Of a stretch of 64,000 bases of DNA, positions 33,446 to 41,749 are shown piece by piece. The notes beneath the pieces are model-generated. The model saw only the letters and a program-made list of their open reading frames with translations. It was not told where the DNA came from and did no database searches. The translations under genes were made by a program, and so were the position numbers. The DNA is from Bradyrhizobium sp. AZCC 1610 (GTDB lineage: Bacteria > Pseudomonadota > Alphaproteobacteria > Rhizobiales > Xanthobacteraceae), in contig NZ_JAZHRR010000001.1 of the NCBI RefSeq assembly GCF_036924515.1, forward strand, positions 2,761,001 through 2,825,000, read 5' to 3'. The stretch's first letter is position 1. Each line of letters starts with the position of its first letter.

Positions 33446-34368
33446 CGACCCTTCGGGCTACTTCCGTCCCCCGATATCTCCTTGCCCCGTTCCGCCAGCT
33501 TCACCATCACCTGCAGGGCCTGATTGGTTGGCGTGGCAACGCCCAACTCGGCGCCCTTGCGCACCACATAGCCGTTGAGAAAGTCGATCTCGCTGGGCTT
33601 GCCGCGCGCAAGATCCTGCGCGGTGGACGACATCTGGTTCGGCATGGCGGCGGGGATTCTCAATATGTGATCGATGAGGTCTTTGGGGATCGATACGCCG
33701 CAGGCACGGGCGACGGATGCCGCTTCCCGCACCGCGCTTGTGACGACATCCCTTGTGCCCTCGACTTCCAGCATCGGTCCGTAGGAAATATCAGCCACGG
33801 CGGAAAGCGCGTTGAAGGCGCAGTTGATGATCAGCTTGCTCCATAGCGTGACCTCGATGTCGTCGGCGATCGTGGTGCGGATGCCGGCGGCTTGAAGCGT
33901 TTGTGCCAGCGCCTCGCTCGCGGCAGAGGCGCCGATGGCGAGGTCGCCGCCGCCGTGATGCCTGACGTGGCCAGGCCCGGCCATCTCGCTGCCGACATAG
34001 ACGACCACGGGAATGACGGCGTGGCCGGTGACGGAGCTAAGACGCGGCGCATTGTCGACGCCGTTCTGCAGGCTGAGAACGGATGTTTCCGGCAGCAAGT
34101 GTCCGGCGAGCGACCGGCCGGCCTGCTCGGTATCGGCCGACTTCACGCAAACCAGCACCAGATCGGGCGGGGCAAGCGCGGTTGCGTCGGTCGCGGCTTT
34201 GGCGGGCAGGTGTCCTTTGAAAGTGCTGGTATCCAACAGCAGGCCATGGGCGTTGATGGCGTCGACATGCGGTTGCCTGCCGATGAACGTCACGTCATGT
34301 CCGGCCCGGAGCAGCAGTCCCCCATAGTAGCATCCGACAGCTCCAGCACCGACGACCGCGATTCGCAT
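33442..34368 (-). CDS. 2-dehydropantoate 2-reductase family protein (PanE/ApbA)
   Basis: A 308-residue Rossmann-fold reductase. The NADP site is MRIAVVGAGAVGCYYGGLL; the substrate region includes SLQNGVDN, NCAFNALSAV with the catalytic Lys in WSKLIINCAFN, and the C-terminal SSTAQDLARGKPSEIDFLNGYV typical of ketopantoate reductase. It could make pantoate for CoA, but bradyrhizobia hold several paralogues of wider substrate range. GGAGAG precedes the ATG. It overlaps the rlpA end by 4 bases and is read leftwards. Confidence 0.88.
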   Translation of the reverse strand: MRIAVVGAGAVGCYYGGLLLRAGHDVTFIGRQPHVDAINAHGLLLDTSTFKGHLPAKAATDATALAPPDLVLVCVKSADTEQAGRSLAGHLLPETSVLSLQNGVDNAPRLSSVTGHAVIPVVVYVGSEMAGPGHVRHHGGGDLAIGASAASEALAQTLQAAGIRTTIADDIEVTLWSKLIINCAFNALSAVADISYGPMLEVEGTRDVVTSAVREAASVARACGVSIPKDLIDHILRIPAAMPNQMSSTAQDLARGKPSEIDFLNGYVVRKGAELGVATPTNQALQVMVKLAERGKEISGDGSSPKGR

Positions 34369-34389
34369 GTTCTTCTCTCCAGTTCGGGC

Positions 34390-34467
34390 GTAGCCCGGAT
34401 GGAGCGCAGCGCAATCCGGGGAACGCGAGTCAAGAATCCCGGATTACGCTGCGCTCCATCCGGGCTA
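34390..34467. repeat. Bradyrhizobium-type palindromic repeat
   Basis: GTAGCCCGGATGGAGCGCA is matched by TGCGCTCCATCCGGGCTAC across a 40-bp centre that itself pairs (CAATCCGGGG / ATCCCGGATTA). It lies between two leftward genes. Confidence 0.85.
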
Positions 34468-34472
34468 CTTAT

Positions 34473-35537
34473 TTACGGGTTACCCAGGATGTCCGACAGG
34501 GCCGACAACAGCCGGTCGATTTGCCCGTCGGTGCCCACACTTATCCGCAGATAGTCGGAGATACGTGGCGTGGGAAAATGGCGGACGATCACCGCCCGCT
34601 GGCGCAGCGCGGTGGCCAGCGCCGCGCCCTCGTGCGCCAGATGACGCGCGAAGACGAAGTTGGCGGAGGACGGCAGCACTTCGAAGCCGAGCCCGACCAG
34701 ACCGCGGTTCAGCCGCTCCCGGCCTTCGATCACGCGAGCGCGGCTCTGTTGAAAATAGGCTTCGTCTTCCAAAGAGGCGATGGCGCCGGCCTGGGCAGGC
34801 CGGCCAAGGGGATAGGAGTTGAAGCTGTCCTTTACCCGGGTGAGCGCCTCGATCAGGTCGGCGTCGCCGATCGCATAGCCAACCCGCAAACCCGCCAGGG
34901 CCCGGGACTTGGACATGGTTTGAACGACCAGAAGGTTCGGGTGGGAGACGACCAGCGGTATCGCGGTCTCGGCGCCGAAATCGACATAGGCCTCGTCGAT
35001 GACAACGGGAGCGTCGGGATGTTCCTCCAACAGAGAAACGATCTCGGCCCGTGACAGCGCAACCCCGGTTGGCGCATTCGGATTGGGTATGACGAGCGCG
35101 CCGGCCGGCCGGCGATAATCGGCAACGCGGATTTGCATGGCCTGATCGAGCGGGACGGTCTCGTAGGCGATGCCGAACAGGCGGCAATAGACCGGGTAGA
35201 AACTGTAGGTGATATCAGGGAAGAGCAACGGCGCATCATGCTTCAGCAGAGCGGCGAAGGCGTGCGCCAGCACCTCGTCCGAGCCATTGCCGACGAATAT
35301 TTGTTCTGACCGTACCTGGTGGTAGGTGGCCAAGGCAGCGCGCAGCGCTGACGCCTGTGGGTCCGGATACAGACGCAACGCATCAGTCGCCTCGCCGCGA
35401 ATCGCTTCCAGCGCGCGTGGGGAAGGGCCAAACGGACTTTCATTGGTGTTGAGCTTGACCAGCTCCGCCATGCGGGGCTGTTCGCCCGGCACATAGGGTT
35501 TTAGGTCGTGCGTCAAGCTGCTCCAGAAACGGCTCAT
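34473..35537 (-). CDS. hisC: Histidinol-phosphate aminotransferase family protein (HisC-like)
   Basis: A 354-residue class I/II PLP aminotransferase. The pyridoxal lysine is Lys210 in [19 protein letters not shown]; other family marks are [27 protein letters not shown], the Asp of DEAYVDFG, and the C-terminal RISVGT. HisC converts imidazole-acetol phosphate to histidinol phosphate, but bradyrhizobia carry other HisC-like copies that may act on aromatic or other amino acids; no his genes are adjacent, so the exact role is unsure. GGAG precedes the ATG. Confidence 0.88.
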   Translation of the reverse strand: MSRFWSSLTHDLKPYVPGEQPRMAELVKLNTNESPFGPSPRALEAIRGEATDALRLYPDPQASALRAALATYHQVRSEQIFVGNGSDEVLAHAFAALLKHDAPLLFPDITYSFYPVYCRLFGIAYETVPLDQAMQIRVADYRRPAGALVIPNPNAPTGVALSRAEIVSLLEEHPDAPVVIDEAYVDFGAETAIPLVVSHPNLLVVQTMSKSRALAGLRVGYAIGDADLIEALTRVKDSFNSYPLGRPAQAGAIASLEDEAYFQQSRARVIEGRERLNRGLVGLGFEVLPSSANFVFARHLAHEGAALATALRQRAVIVRHFPTPRISDYLRISVGTDGQIDRLLSALSDILGNP

Positions 35538-35557
35538 TTTTCTCTCCAGTAAAGCTG

Positions 35558-35635
35558 GTAGCCCGGATGGAGCGAAGCGAAATCCGGGGCGGTGTTAGAG
35601 TGATCCCGGATTGCGCTGCGCTCCATCCGGGCTAC
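35558..35635. repeat. Bradyrhizobium-type palindromic repeat overlapping the pdxY stop
   Basis: GTAGCCCGGATGGAGCG and CGCTCCATCCGGGCTAC arms. The last few bases include the stop codon of pdxY (35632-35634), so this copy may serve as the pdxY terminator and define its 3' end. Confidence 0.85.
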
Positions 35636-36480
35636 TGGCCGACGGCGATACATTCGAGCCGGCGCTTCGGGTGAACCAGCCACTCCGCGCTCTCGACGAT
35701 GCGCATTTCCTCTGTGCCGCTGGCCGCGGTGCGCTCCAGCACGGCGAAGATGGCGGAGGCGGCGTGGCTGAGCGCATCCGGCGTGTCGGCGCCACGGAGG
35801 CGCGCGGCCACCAAGAGCGCGGCAAACAGATCGCCAGTGCCGTTCGGGCTGATCGGCAGTTTTGGCGTGCGCACGCGAAAGGATCTCGCGCGCTCGACGG
35901 CGAGCGTCTCGATCTCGCCTTCAGGCGTGTCGGCAAGCTCGGCGCTGGTGATGACGACCGTCCCGCGCGCCATGAACGCGCGCGCCGCCTTGAGCACCTG
36001 ATCGATCGTTGTGGCCTTGGCCCCGGACAGCCATTCGAACTCGAAATGATTGGGCGTGATGATATCGGCCAGCGGGCACAGAAGATCGCGCACCAGCGGC
36101 GGGATGTCGGCGTGGACGAACAGGCCGCGATCGCGATCCCCGAGCACGGGGTCGCAGCAATAAAGCAGCGCGGGATTTTTGGCCTTGGCGCGCGCGACGA
36201 AGTCCGCGACCACGGCGGCGTTGTCGGCCGAGCCGAGATAACCCGACAGGATCATTTGCGCGGCATCGACCGCGCCGCGCTCCTCGATCCCGCGCAGCAG
36301 ATCGGCAACCAGTTCTGCATCGAGCACCCGGCCGCGGATGGTCGGGTAGCCCGGCCGGTTGCTCAACAGCGTGGTCGGCACCGCCACCACGTCGATCCCG
36401 TGCATCTGCATGGGGAAGACGGCGGCGCTGTTGCCGACATGGCCGTAGGCGACCTGCGACTGGATAGAAATCACGTTCAT
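35632..36480 (-). CDS. pdxY: Pyridoxal kinase
   Basis: A 282-residue ribokinase-fold enzyme that phosphorylates pyridoxal, pyridoxine and pyridoxamine with ATP. It begins MNVISIQSQVAYGHVGNSAA, with the PdxK/PdxY start motif. Other marks are CDPVLGDRDRGLFV, ADIITPNHFEFEWLSG, VITSAEL and the ATP site NGTGDLFAALLVA. The frame extends upstream to 36537, but the family start is this Met at 36480. The gene's stop lies in a palindromic repeat, and it sits next to a PLP enzyme (hisC). Confidence 0.93.
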   Translation of the reverse strand: MNVISIQSQVAYGHVGNSAAVFPMQMHGIDVVAVPTTLLSNRPGYPTIRGRVLDAELVADLLRGIEERGAVDAAQMILSGYLGSADNAAVVADFVARAKAKNPALLYCCDPVLGDRDRGLFVHADIPPLVRDLLCPLADIITPNHFEFEWLSGAKATTIDQVLKAARAFMARGTVVITSAELADTPEGEIETLAVERARSFRVRTPKLPISPNGTGDLFAALLVAARLRGADTPDALSHAASAIFAVLERTAASGTEEMRIVESAEWLVHPKRRLECIAVGQ

Positions 36481-36590
36481 GAGATTTGTCTGGGGAATAA
36501 GCGGGTTGTCGGGACGGGAACCTGCCGAGGTTAACACATTGGTTATTTGTTTGCGGGCATTTTCACCACCTCATTAAACAGGGAGGCACC

Positions 36591-36860
36591 ATGTCTGACG
36601 TCACCATTCCCGGCGGCCGGATTCGTTCTTTCGTCGAGCGGATCGAGAACATCGACGCCGAATTGGCGGAACTGAACGAGCAGAAGAAGGAAGTGTTTTC
36701 GGAGGCCAAGGGCGAGGGGTTTGATGTGAAGATCCTGAGGGAGATCATCAAGCTGAGGAAGCAGGACCAGGACGAGCGCGACGAGCGCGAAAGCCTGCTC
36801 GATCTCTACATGCGCGCGATGGAGACGGCGCCGCCGGAAAAGGCAGCGAAGGCGGCGTGA
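36591..36860 (+). CDS. gapR: GapR/DUF2312 nucleoid-associated protein
   Basis: An 89-residue protein, mostly helical. It has the DUF2312 pattern RIRSFVERIENIDAELAELNEQKKEVF, EAKGEGFDVKILREIIKLRKQDQDE and DERESLLDLYMRA. GapR forms a tetramer around over-twisted AT-rich DNA and stimulates topoisomerase activity in alphaproteobacteria. GGGAGG precedes the ATG. The protein stands alone; bradyrhizobia often have more than one copy, so this may be a paralogue. Confidence 0.88.
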   Translation: MSDVTIPGGRIRSFVERIENIDAELAELNEQKKEVFSEAKGEGFDVKILREIIKLRKQDQDERDERESLLDLYMRAMETAPPEKAAKAA

Positions 36861-36887
36861 GCGAAACGAAGAGGCAAGCTACTTGCT

Positions 36888-36977
36888 CGTCATGCCCGGC
36901 CTTGTGCCGGGCATCCACGTCTTTGATCCAGTTGAGCACGAAAGACGTGGATGGCCGGGACAAGCCCGGCCATGACG
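36888..36977. repeat. Large palindrome (CATGCCCGGC type)
   Basis: CGTCATG-CCCGGC-TTGTGCCGG... mirrors CCGGGCTTG-...-CATGACG, with GCATCCACGTCTTT pairing to AAAGACGTGGATGG. This second genus-wide palindromic family ends the gapR region. Confidence 0.75.
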
Positions 36978-37010
36978 GAAGGTGATTCATCCCGGCTGCT
37001 GCAAGCCAAA

Positions 37011-37184
37011 TCACTTGAACAGCGCGATGTAGATCACGTAGAGCCAGCCCAGGATGCCGTGGATGATCGCCCAGAGGATCGAGTGGTTATTGGTATAGGA
37101 GATCGCGATGGCGAGTGCCGAGCCAAAGCCCACGCCGTATTTCGCGCCCTCGACGCGAACCCCGTAATATCGATTTCCGTTCAT
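37011..37184 (-). CDS. Small conserved membrane protein (57 aa)
   Basis: A 57-residue protein MNGNRYYGVRVEGAKYGVGFGS, then AIAISYTNNHSILWAIIHGILGWLYVIYIALFK. Two hydrophobic helices, one after ISYTNNHS, suggest an integral membrane protein. The motif SYTNNHSILWAIIHG is strongly conserved in many bacteria in the length and order seen here. No function established. Confidence 0.75.
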   Translation of the reverse strand: MNGNRYYGVRVEGAKYGVGFGSALAIAISYTNNHSILWAIIHGILGWLYVIYIALFK

Positions 37185-37281
37185 GGCGATCCCTCAAATG
37201 CGATAGGCGTGGATTGGAGTCCACCGAAGCGTAACCCGCTGACGTCCCTTCAAACAAGACCACACCGCGCCCCGCGTGGCG

Positions 37282-37626
37282 TCAAAAGATCGGCTCGCCG
37301 ATCGCAACCTCGCTGCGCGGGCCCAACACGATCACGTTGCCGCTCGCGTCCTTTGCGCCGAGGATCAGGAGTTCGGACGTGAAGCCCGCGATGTTCTTCG
37401 CACCCAGATTGCAGACGCATACGACCAGCGAGCCGAGCAGTGCCGCCGGCTCATAGTTCGTGATCTGGGCGCTCGACCACATGATCCTGTCAGCGCCGAC
37501 GTCGACGCCGACCTTAAGGGACGGGTTGCGCGCGCGGGGAAACGGCTGGACGTCCACGACCTTGCCGATGCGGATGTCGAGACGGGCGAAATCGTCGTAG
37601 GTGGCCTGGGGCTTTAGCGGGGGCAT
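37282..37626 (-). CDS. tRNA-binding (CsaA-like) protein
   Basis: A 114-residue OB-fold protein. DFARLDIRIGKVVDVQPFPRAR at the start and LGSLVVCVCNLGAKNIAGFTSELLILGA in the middle match the tRNA_bind domain of CsaA and the C-terminal tRNA-binding domain of MetRS. CsaA is a dimeric chaperone-like protein that binds tRNA and nascent preproteins. It starts at the inner ATG at 37626; a longer frame opens at 37680. Single gene. Confidence 0.85.
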   Translation of the reverse strand: MPPLKPQATYDDFARLDIRIGKVVDVQPFPRARNPSLKVGVDVGADRIMWSSAQITNYEPAALLGSLVVCVCNLGAKNIAGFTSELLILGAKDASGNVIVLGPRSEVAIGEPIF

Positions 37627-37800
37627 GTCGTCGGGCTCGGTTGGTAGACTGGATTTCGGGGAATAGTCGAGAGGCGTCACGAAGCCTCATATCGAAATTG
37701 CCTTGCGGTTGGAACGTGCAGTCCCTGGAGCCGGTTGGTGATCCCCGGCCGAATGGGTTAGTCTCACGGAGGCCTTCCTCCAGTCGTTCGAGCGCACGCC

Positions 37801-38445
37801 ATGCATGTTCTCCGACCCCAGTTTCGCATCGAGGAGAGCCGCGCGCTCGCCTTCGCGGCCGACCGCAGTTTTGGCGTGGTCGTCGCCGCGGATGAACGCG
37901 GCCCGCGCGGGTCGCACGTGCCGTTTGTGCTCGCGCGGCGCGACGATCGCGTGATCGTCCAGATTCATCTGACGGCCAAGAATCCGCTCGTCGAACTCGC
38001 CGACGGCATCAGGCGCTTCCTCCTGATCGTCGCCGGCGACGACGCCTATGTCTCCAACGACTGGTATGCCTCGCGCGACAACGTCTCGACCTGGCTCTAC
38101 GAGGCCGTGCATCTCTCCGGCGTCGCGCATCTGCGTGCGCCCGATGAGAACCGCAGCCACGGCGACGCGCTGCTCGCGGTCTCCGAGGCGCGCCTGCCGA
38201 AACAGCCGTGGGACCTTACCCGGATGGAGCCCACCAAGCGCGAAACGATGCTCGCCTCGATCCGCGTCATCGATCTCGTCGTCGACCAGATCGAGGGCCA
38301 GTCAAAGCTCAACCAGCACAAGAGCGATGAGGACCACATGGCGGTCGCCAACCATTTGGCCCGCGCGGAGGAGACGGGAAGCAGAAGGTTGGCCGGGAAG
38401 ATGCGGGCGCTGCGGCCGGGGCTGGGATATGACGTTGAGCAGTAG
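37801..38445 (+). CDS. FMN-binding negative transcriptional regulator (PaiB-like)
   Basis: A 214-residue protein of the split-barrel flavin-binding fold. MHVLRPQFRIEESRALAFAAD, the SHVPFVL segment, NPLVELADG, and YVSNDWYASRDNVSTWLYEAVHLSG (FMN-contact loop) follow the PaiB pattern. PaiB in Bacillus represses sporulation and exoenzyme genes; most proteobacterial members are uncharacterised and may act as flavin enzymes. Two ATG codons precede; the first was used. The palindrome at 38452 follows. Confidence 0.85.
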   Translation: MHVLRPQFRIEESRALAFAADRSFGVVVAADERGPRGSHVPFVLARRDDRVIVQIHLTAKNPLVELADGIRRFLLIVAGDDAYVSNDWYASRDNVSTWLYEAVHLSGVAHLRAPDENRSHGDALLAVSEARLPKQPWDLTRMEPTKRETMLASIRVIDLVVDQIEGQSKLNQHKSDEDHMAVANHLARAEETGSRRLAGKMRALRPGLGYDVEQ

Positions 38446-38480
38446 CGCGGATGAGTCAACGGCTCGAGCACAGCATCCGT

Positions 38481-38589
38481 GCTACGCAAGCACGAGGCAA
38501 ACGCGTTGTTAAGAATTGGCCCGCGCCGATTTGCACGATTCCGATTCGTTCTTTGCGAACAAAATGGAGTCGGATGGAGAACAAAAGCC
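38481..38589. repeat. 109-bp direct repeat, copy A
   Basis: GCTACGCAAGCACGAGGCAA to GAGAACAAAAGCC is about 90 percent identical by eye to 44081-44188, in the same orientation, and each is preceded by a GATCCG/CATCCGTGC palindromic tail. It may be a composite of palindrome plus tail that was copied. Confidence 0.75.
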
Positions 38590-38666
38590 GTGGTGCTGTT
38601 TGTTTCTCGACCTCGGCAGAGTATCGGCTACAGTTGTGCTCGTCCGACAGCGCAGGGCGCGAGTTC

Positions 38667-39380
38667 ATGGTGAAGAAAACCGGCAAGCGTGCATCGCGAC
38701 ACACGATCCTGGCGATCGACGTCGGCGGTTCGCGCGTGAAGGTCATGACCAACAGGGAGCGAACCAGGCGCGCGTTTGCGTCCGGTCCTGATCTTTCTGC
38801 GAAAGTGATGGTGAGGAAGGTCAAGGCGCTGACGAAAGACTGGTCCTATGACGTCATCTCGATCGGATATCCGGGGCCTGTGGCCAATAACCGGCCCTTG
38901 GCGGAGCCTCACAATCTCGGTCTCGGGTGGGCCGGTTTCGATTTCGAAAAGGCCTTCGGCCGCCCGACGAAGCTCGTCAACGATGCGCTGATGCAGGCGA
39001 TCGGCAGCTACCAGGGCGGCCGGATGTTGTTCCTGGGCCTCGGAACAGGTCTTGGCTCCGCGATGATCGTGGATGGCATTCTGGAACCGATGGAGCTCGC
39101 TCACCTGCCGTACCGCGCGGGCAAGACGTTCGAGCAATGCGTCGGCGCCGCAGCCCTCAAGCGCGTTGGCAAGAAGAAATGGCAACGCGCGGTCGATGAC
39201 GTCCTGGCGCACCTGCTAGCCGCACTGGAGCCGGATTACGTCATGCTGGGCGGCGGAAACGCCGACAAGGTCGACAAGCTGCCGCGCAAGGTCCGCCTCG
39301 GCGTCAACACCAATGCATTCGAGGGCGGATTTCGGCTGTGGAAGAAGGGGGTAGTCAAACGGCCCGGCGTACGCCGCTAG
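38667..39380 (+). CDS. ROK family kinase, polyphosphate-glucokinase-like
   Basis: A 237-residue sugar kinase of the ROK/ASKHA fold. The phosphate-binding motif is AIDVGGSRVKVMTNR (residues 16-30), then GYPGPVANN, LGLGWAGFDFEKAF and the catalytic Asp region KLVNDALMQA, and a second glycine loop GLGTGLGSAMIVDG. The length and motif set resemble the polyphosphate/ATP glucokinases of actinobacteria. Substrate not certain. The frame extends upstream through the 109-bp repeat; the ATG at 38667 begins the conserved part. A terminator follows. Confidence 0.82.
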   Translation: MVKKTGKRASRHTILAIDVGGSRVKVMTNRERTRRAFASGPDLSAKVMVRKVKALTKDWSYDVISIGYPGPVANNRPLAEPHNLGLGWAGFDFEKAFGRPTKLVNDALMQAIGSYQGGRMLFLGLGTGLGSAMIVDGILEPMELAHLPYRAGKTFEQCVGAAALKRVGKKKWQRAVDDVLAHLLAALEPDYVMLGGGNADKVDKLPRKVRLGVNTNAFEGGFRLWKKGVVKRPGVRR

Positions 39381-39449
39381 AGAATGCCGTCCTGGCAGCG
39401 TCAGCGCGTGGGCGCGTGGTGCCGTCGAGCGAACATTTTCCACCCGGCA

Positions 39450-39480
39450 GAAAGCCCGCGTTGTCCTCGCGGGCCTTTAT
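39450..39480 (+). terminator. Intrinsic terminator
   Basis: GAAAGCCCGCG-TTGTCCT-CGCGGGCCTTTAT is a hairpin with a short T-rich end, ending the ROK kinase transcript. Confidence 0.8.
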
Positions 39481-39636
39481 CGTGAAAAGCAGGCTTTGCA
39501 GTTTCGCTCGCACCTCATAAGCTGAGGTCAGCCGAACGCGTCCCACCTCCGGCCATCAATCGAAGGCCGGAGGTAAGGAGAAAAGAACAGCAGCAAAGCT
39601 GCGACGTGGCGCATGGCGTGCAAGGGGAGGACACCG

Positions 39637-40635
39637 ATGCCGCTGTCTATCGACCGCCGTCGCGCGCTTGCGACCATCAGCTCTTTCGTCGCCGCGCCGT
39701 TTCTGGCGCCACGTGTAGCCCGGGCGGCAGAGACCTGGCCGATCCGGCCCGTAAAATATGTCAACGGCTTTCCGGCCGGCGGCGCCACCGACACGCTCTC
39801 GCGCCTGCTCTGCCAGAAGATGAGTGAGCTGTCCGGCCAGTCCTTCGTTGTCGAGAACAAGGCCGGCGCCGGCGGCGTGCTGGGCGCGGACGCAGTCGCG
39901 AAATCGCCGGCGGACGGCTATACGATCGGGCTTGGCGGCATCGCCTCCAACGTGCTCGCGATCGGCAGCTACGCGAAACTGCCGTATCGCCCGCGCGAGG
40001 ATTTCACCTTCATCTCCGGCATGTGGCAACTGCCGAACATCCTGACCGCAAAGAAGGACTTGTTCTCCGCGGATCTGAAGGAATTGCTCGCCGCGTTCAA
40101 GAAGGAGCCAGGCAAATACACCTACGCGTCCGCCGGCTTCGGCACCACGCTGCATCTCTCCGGCGAGATGATGAACAGCATGGCAGGCGTTCAGGTCAGG
40201 CACGTGCCCTATCGCGGTGCCGCGCCGGCGCTGAACGACCTGCTCGGCGGCAATGTCGATCTTTTGTTCGACAATCTGCCGGGCTCGCTGCCGAGCGTGC
40301 GCTCGGGCGCGATCAGGCCGGTGGCGGTCACCGCGAAGAAGCGGCTGGCGGAGCTTCCCGACGTGCCCGCGATCGCCGAATTCCTGCCCGGCTACGAGAT
40401 CACCTCATGGACCGCGCTGGTCGGCCCCGCCAACATGCCGCCCGACCTCGTCGCGCAAATCAACGCGCTTACCGTGAAGGCCCTGAAGGACCCCTGGGTG
40501 CAACAGCGCTACGCCGACTTGGGGGCCACCACCTGGCCGACCACGCCGCAGGAGATATCAGCCTATCGCGACAGCGAGGAAGGGCGCCTGTTGCCGATCA
40601 TGAAAGCGGCCGGGATCAAGCCGGAGGGCGGGTGA
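39637..40635 (+). CDS. Tripartite tricarboxylate transporter substrate-binding protein (TctC/Bug), 1
   Basis: A 332-residue periplasmic binding protein with a Tat-like signal (SIDRRRALATISSFVAAPFL, ending VARA). The mature domain has the Bug pattern: WPIRPVKYVNGFPAGGATDTL, VVENKAGAGGVLGA, SPADGYTI, HVPYRGAAPALNDLLGG, DVDLLF-type NVDLLFDNLP, and DVPAIAEF. Such proteins bind organic acids with high affinity. GGGAGG precedes the ATG at 39637. No tctAB permease is nearby; orphan Bug receptors are frequent in Bradyrhizobium and Bordetella. Confidence 0.92.
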   Translation: MPLSIDRRRALATISSFVAAPFLAPRVARAAETWPIRPVKYVNGFPAGGATDTLSRLLCQKMSELSGQSFVVENKAGAGGVLGADAVAKSPADGYTIGLGGIASNVLAIGSYAKLPYRPREDFTFISGMWQLPNILTAKKDLFSADLKELLAAFKKEPGKYTYASAGFGTTLHLSGEMMNSMAGVQVRHVPYRGAAPALNDLLGGNVDLLFDNLPGSLPSVRSGAIRPVAVTAKKRLAELPDVPAIAEFLPGYEITSWTALVGPANMPPDLVAQINALTVKALKDPWVQQRYADLGATTWPTTPQEISAYRDSEEGRLLPIMKAAGIKPEGG

Positions 40636-40661
40636 GGGGGAGGCGGGCCCGCTTGAGGGAA

Positions 40662-41606
40662 ATGCCGTTGCTGTTGTCCGACGATGATTTTGAAAACAGT
40701 CTCGACACCGTTCGCGAGGCGGCGGCCGATCCAATCAAAGGAATCTTCGGTCCGGATTCGCTGACGTGGCGGGTCGACCGCGAGGCGGCGATTTTCCTTG
40801 GCGCGGGGCGGGCGCTGTTGCTGCAGCTGGCGCACCCCTGGGTCGCCGCCGCCATATCGGAGCATTCCCGGACCTTTGCCGATCCGGTTGGCCGGTTTCA
40901 CCGGACCTTCAACATTACTTTCACGATGGTGTTCGGCACGCTCGATCAGGCGTTGGCCGCAAGCCGCCGGCTGCATCGGCGTCACGCCGCGGTGACCGGA
41001 ATATTGCCACAGGCGGCAGGCCGCTTCGAAGCCGGCTCTGCCTACACCGCCAATGAGGTCTCGGCGCTGCGGTGGGTTCATGCCACGCTGGTGGAGACCG
41101 CGTTGCAGACGCATGATCTTGTCTTGCCCGCACTCACGAACAGCGAGCGCGAACAATACTGGGCTGAGGCGAAGCTGTACGCGGCGTTGTTCGGCGTGCG
41201 GCCGGCCGACCTGCCTGCGGACTGGACGTCGTTCGCCGCCTACACGGAGGCAATGTCGCAATTCGATATTCTCGCGGTCAGTCCCGCCGCCCGCGACATT
41301 GCCGAGCAGATTTTTTCAGGCTCCGCCACCGGACTGCGCGTGCCCAGATGGTATCGCGCGCTGACGGCCCATTTGCTGCCGGAGCGGTTGGCCCAGGAAT
41401 TCGGATTTGACTTCGGCGAACGCGAAGCGCGCAGCATGAACCGGGCGCTGGCGTGGATCCGGCGCATCTATCCACGCCTTCCCATGCGCCTGCGCGCGGT
41501 GGGCCCTTATCAGGAGGCGCTGGCGCGCCTGCAAGGTGACAAGCAGCCGGACCTGGCCGTGCGCTGGCTCAACAGATTGTGGATCGGCCGGCCGATGATG
41601 GAATGA
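40662..41606 (+). CDS. DUF2236 / oxygenase MpaB family protein
   Basis: A 314-residue helical protein. Its start LLLSDDDFENSLDTVREAAADPIKGIFGPDSLTWRVDRE, EAAIFLGAGRALLLQLAHPWVA, the HSRTFADPVGRFHRTFNITF block and RALTAHLLPERLAQEFG follow the DUF2236/MpaB pattern, which contains rubber oxygenase (LCP) and bacterial proteins with a haem-like pocket. A conserved His pair would bind haem or substrate. GAGGGA precedes the ATG at 40662, 26 bases after the Bug stop. Function in this organism unknown. Confidence 0.88.
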   Translation: MPLLLSDDDFENSLDTVREAAADPIKGIFGPDSLTWRVDREAAIFLGAGRALLLQLAHPWVAAAISEHSRTFADPVGRFHRTFNITFTMVFGTLDQALAASRRLHRRHAAVTGILPQAAGRFEAGSAYTANEVSALRWVHATLVETALQTHDLVLPALTNSEREQYWAEAKLYAALFGVRPADLPADWTSFAAYTEAMSQFDILAVSPAARDIAEQIFSGSATGLRVPRWYRALTAHLLPERLAQEFGFDFGEREARSMNRALAWIRRIYPRLPMRLRAVGPYQEALARLQGDKQPDLAVRWLNRLWIGRPMME

Positions 41607-41749
41607 GTTTGCCGCGCATCCCTGAACGACAACCAAGAGCGGCGCGTCTCGCGCCTGCGAGACGCCTGCATCATTTTGCTTAACGCGACCACTCCTTCAG
41701 GGAACGCCTGTTTCGCTACGGCGTTCCAAGTCAAGAGGAGGAAATCGCC

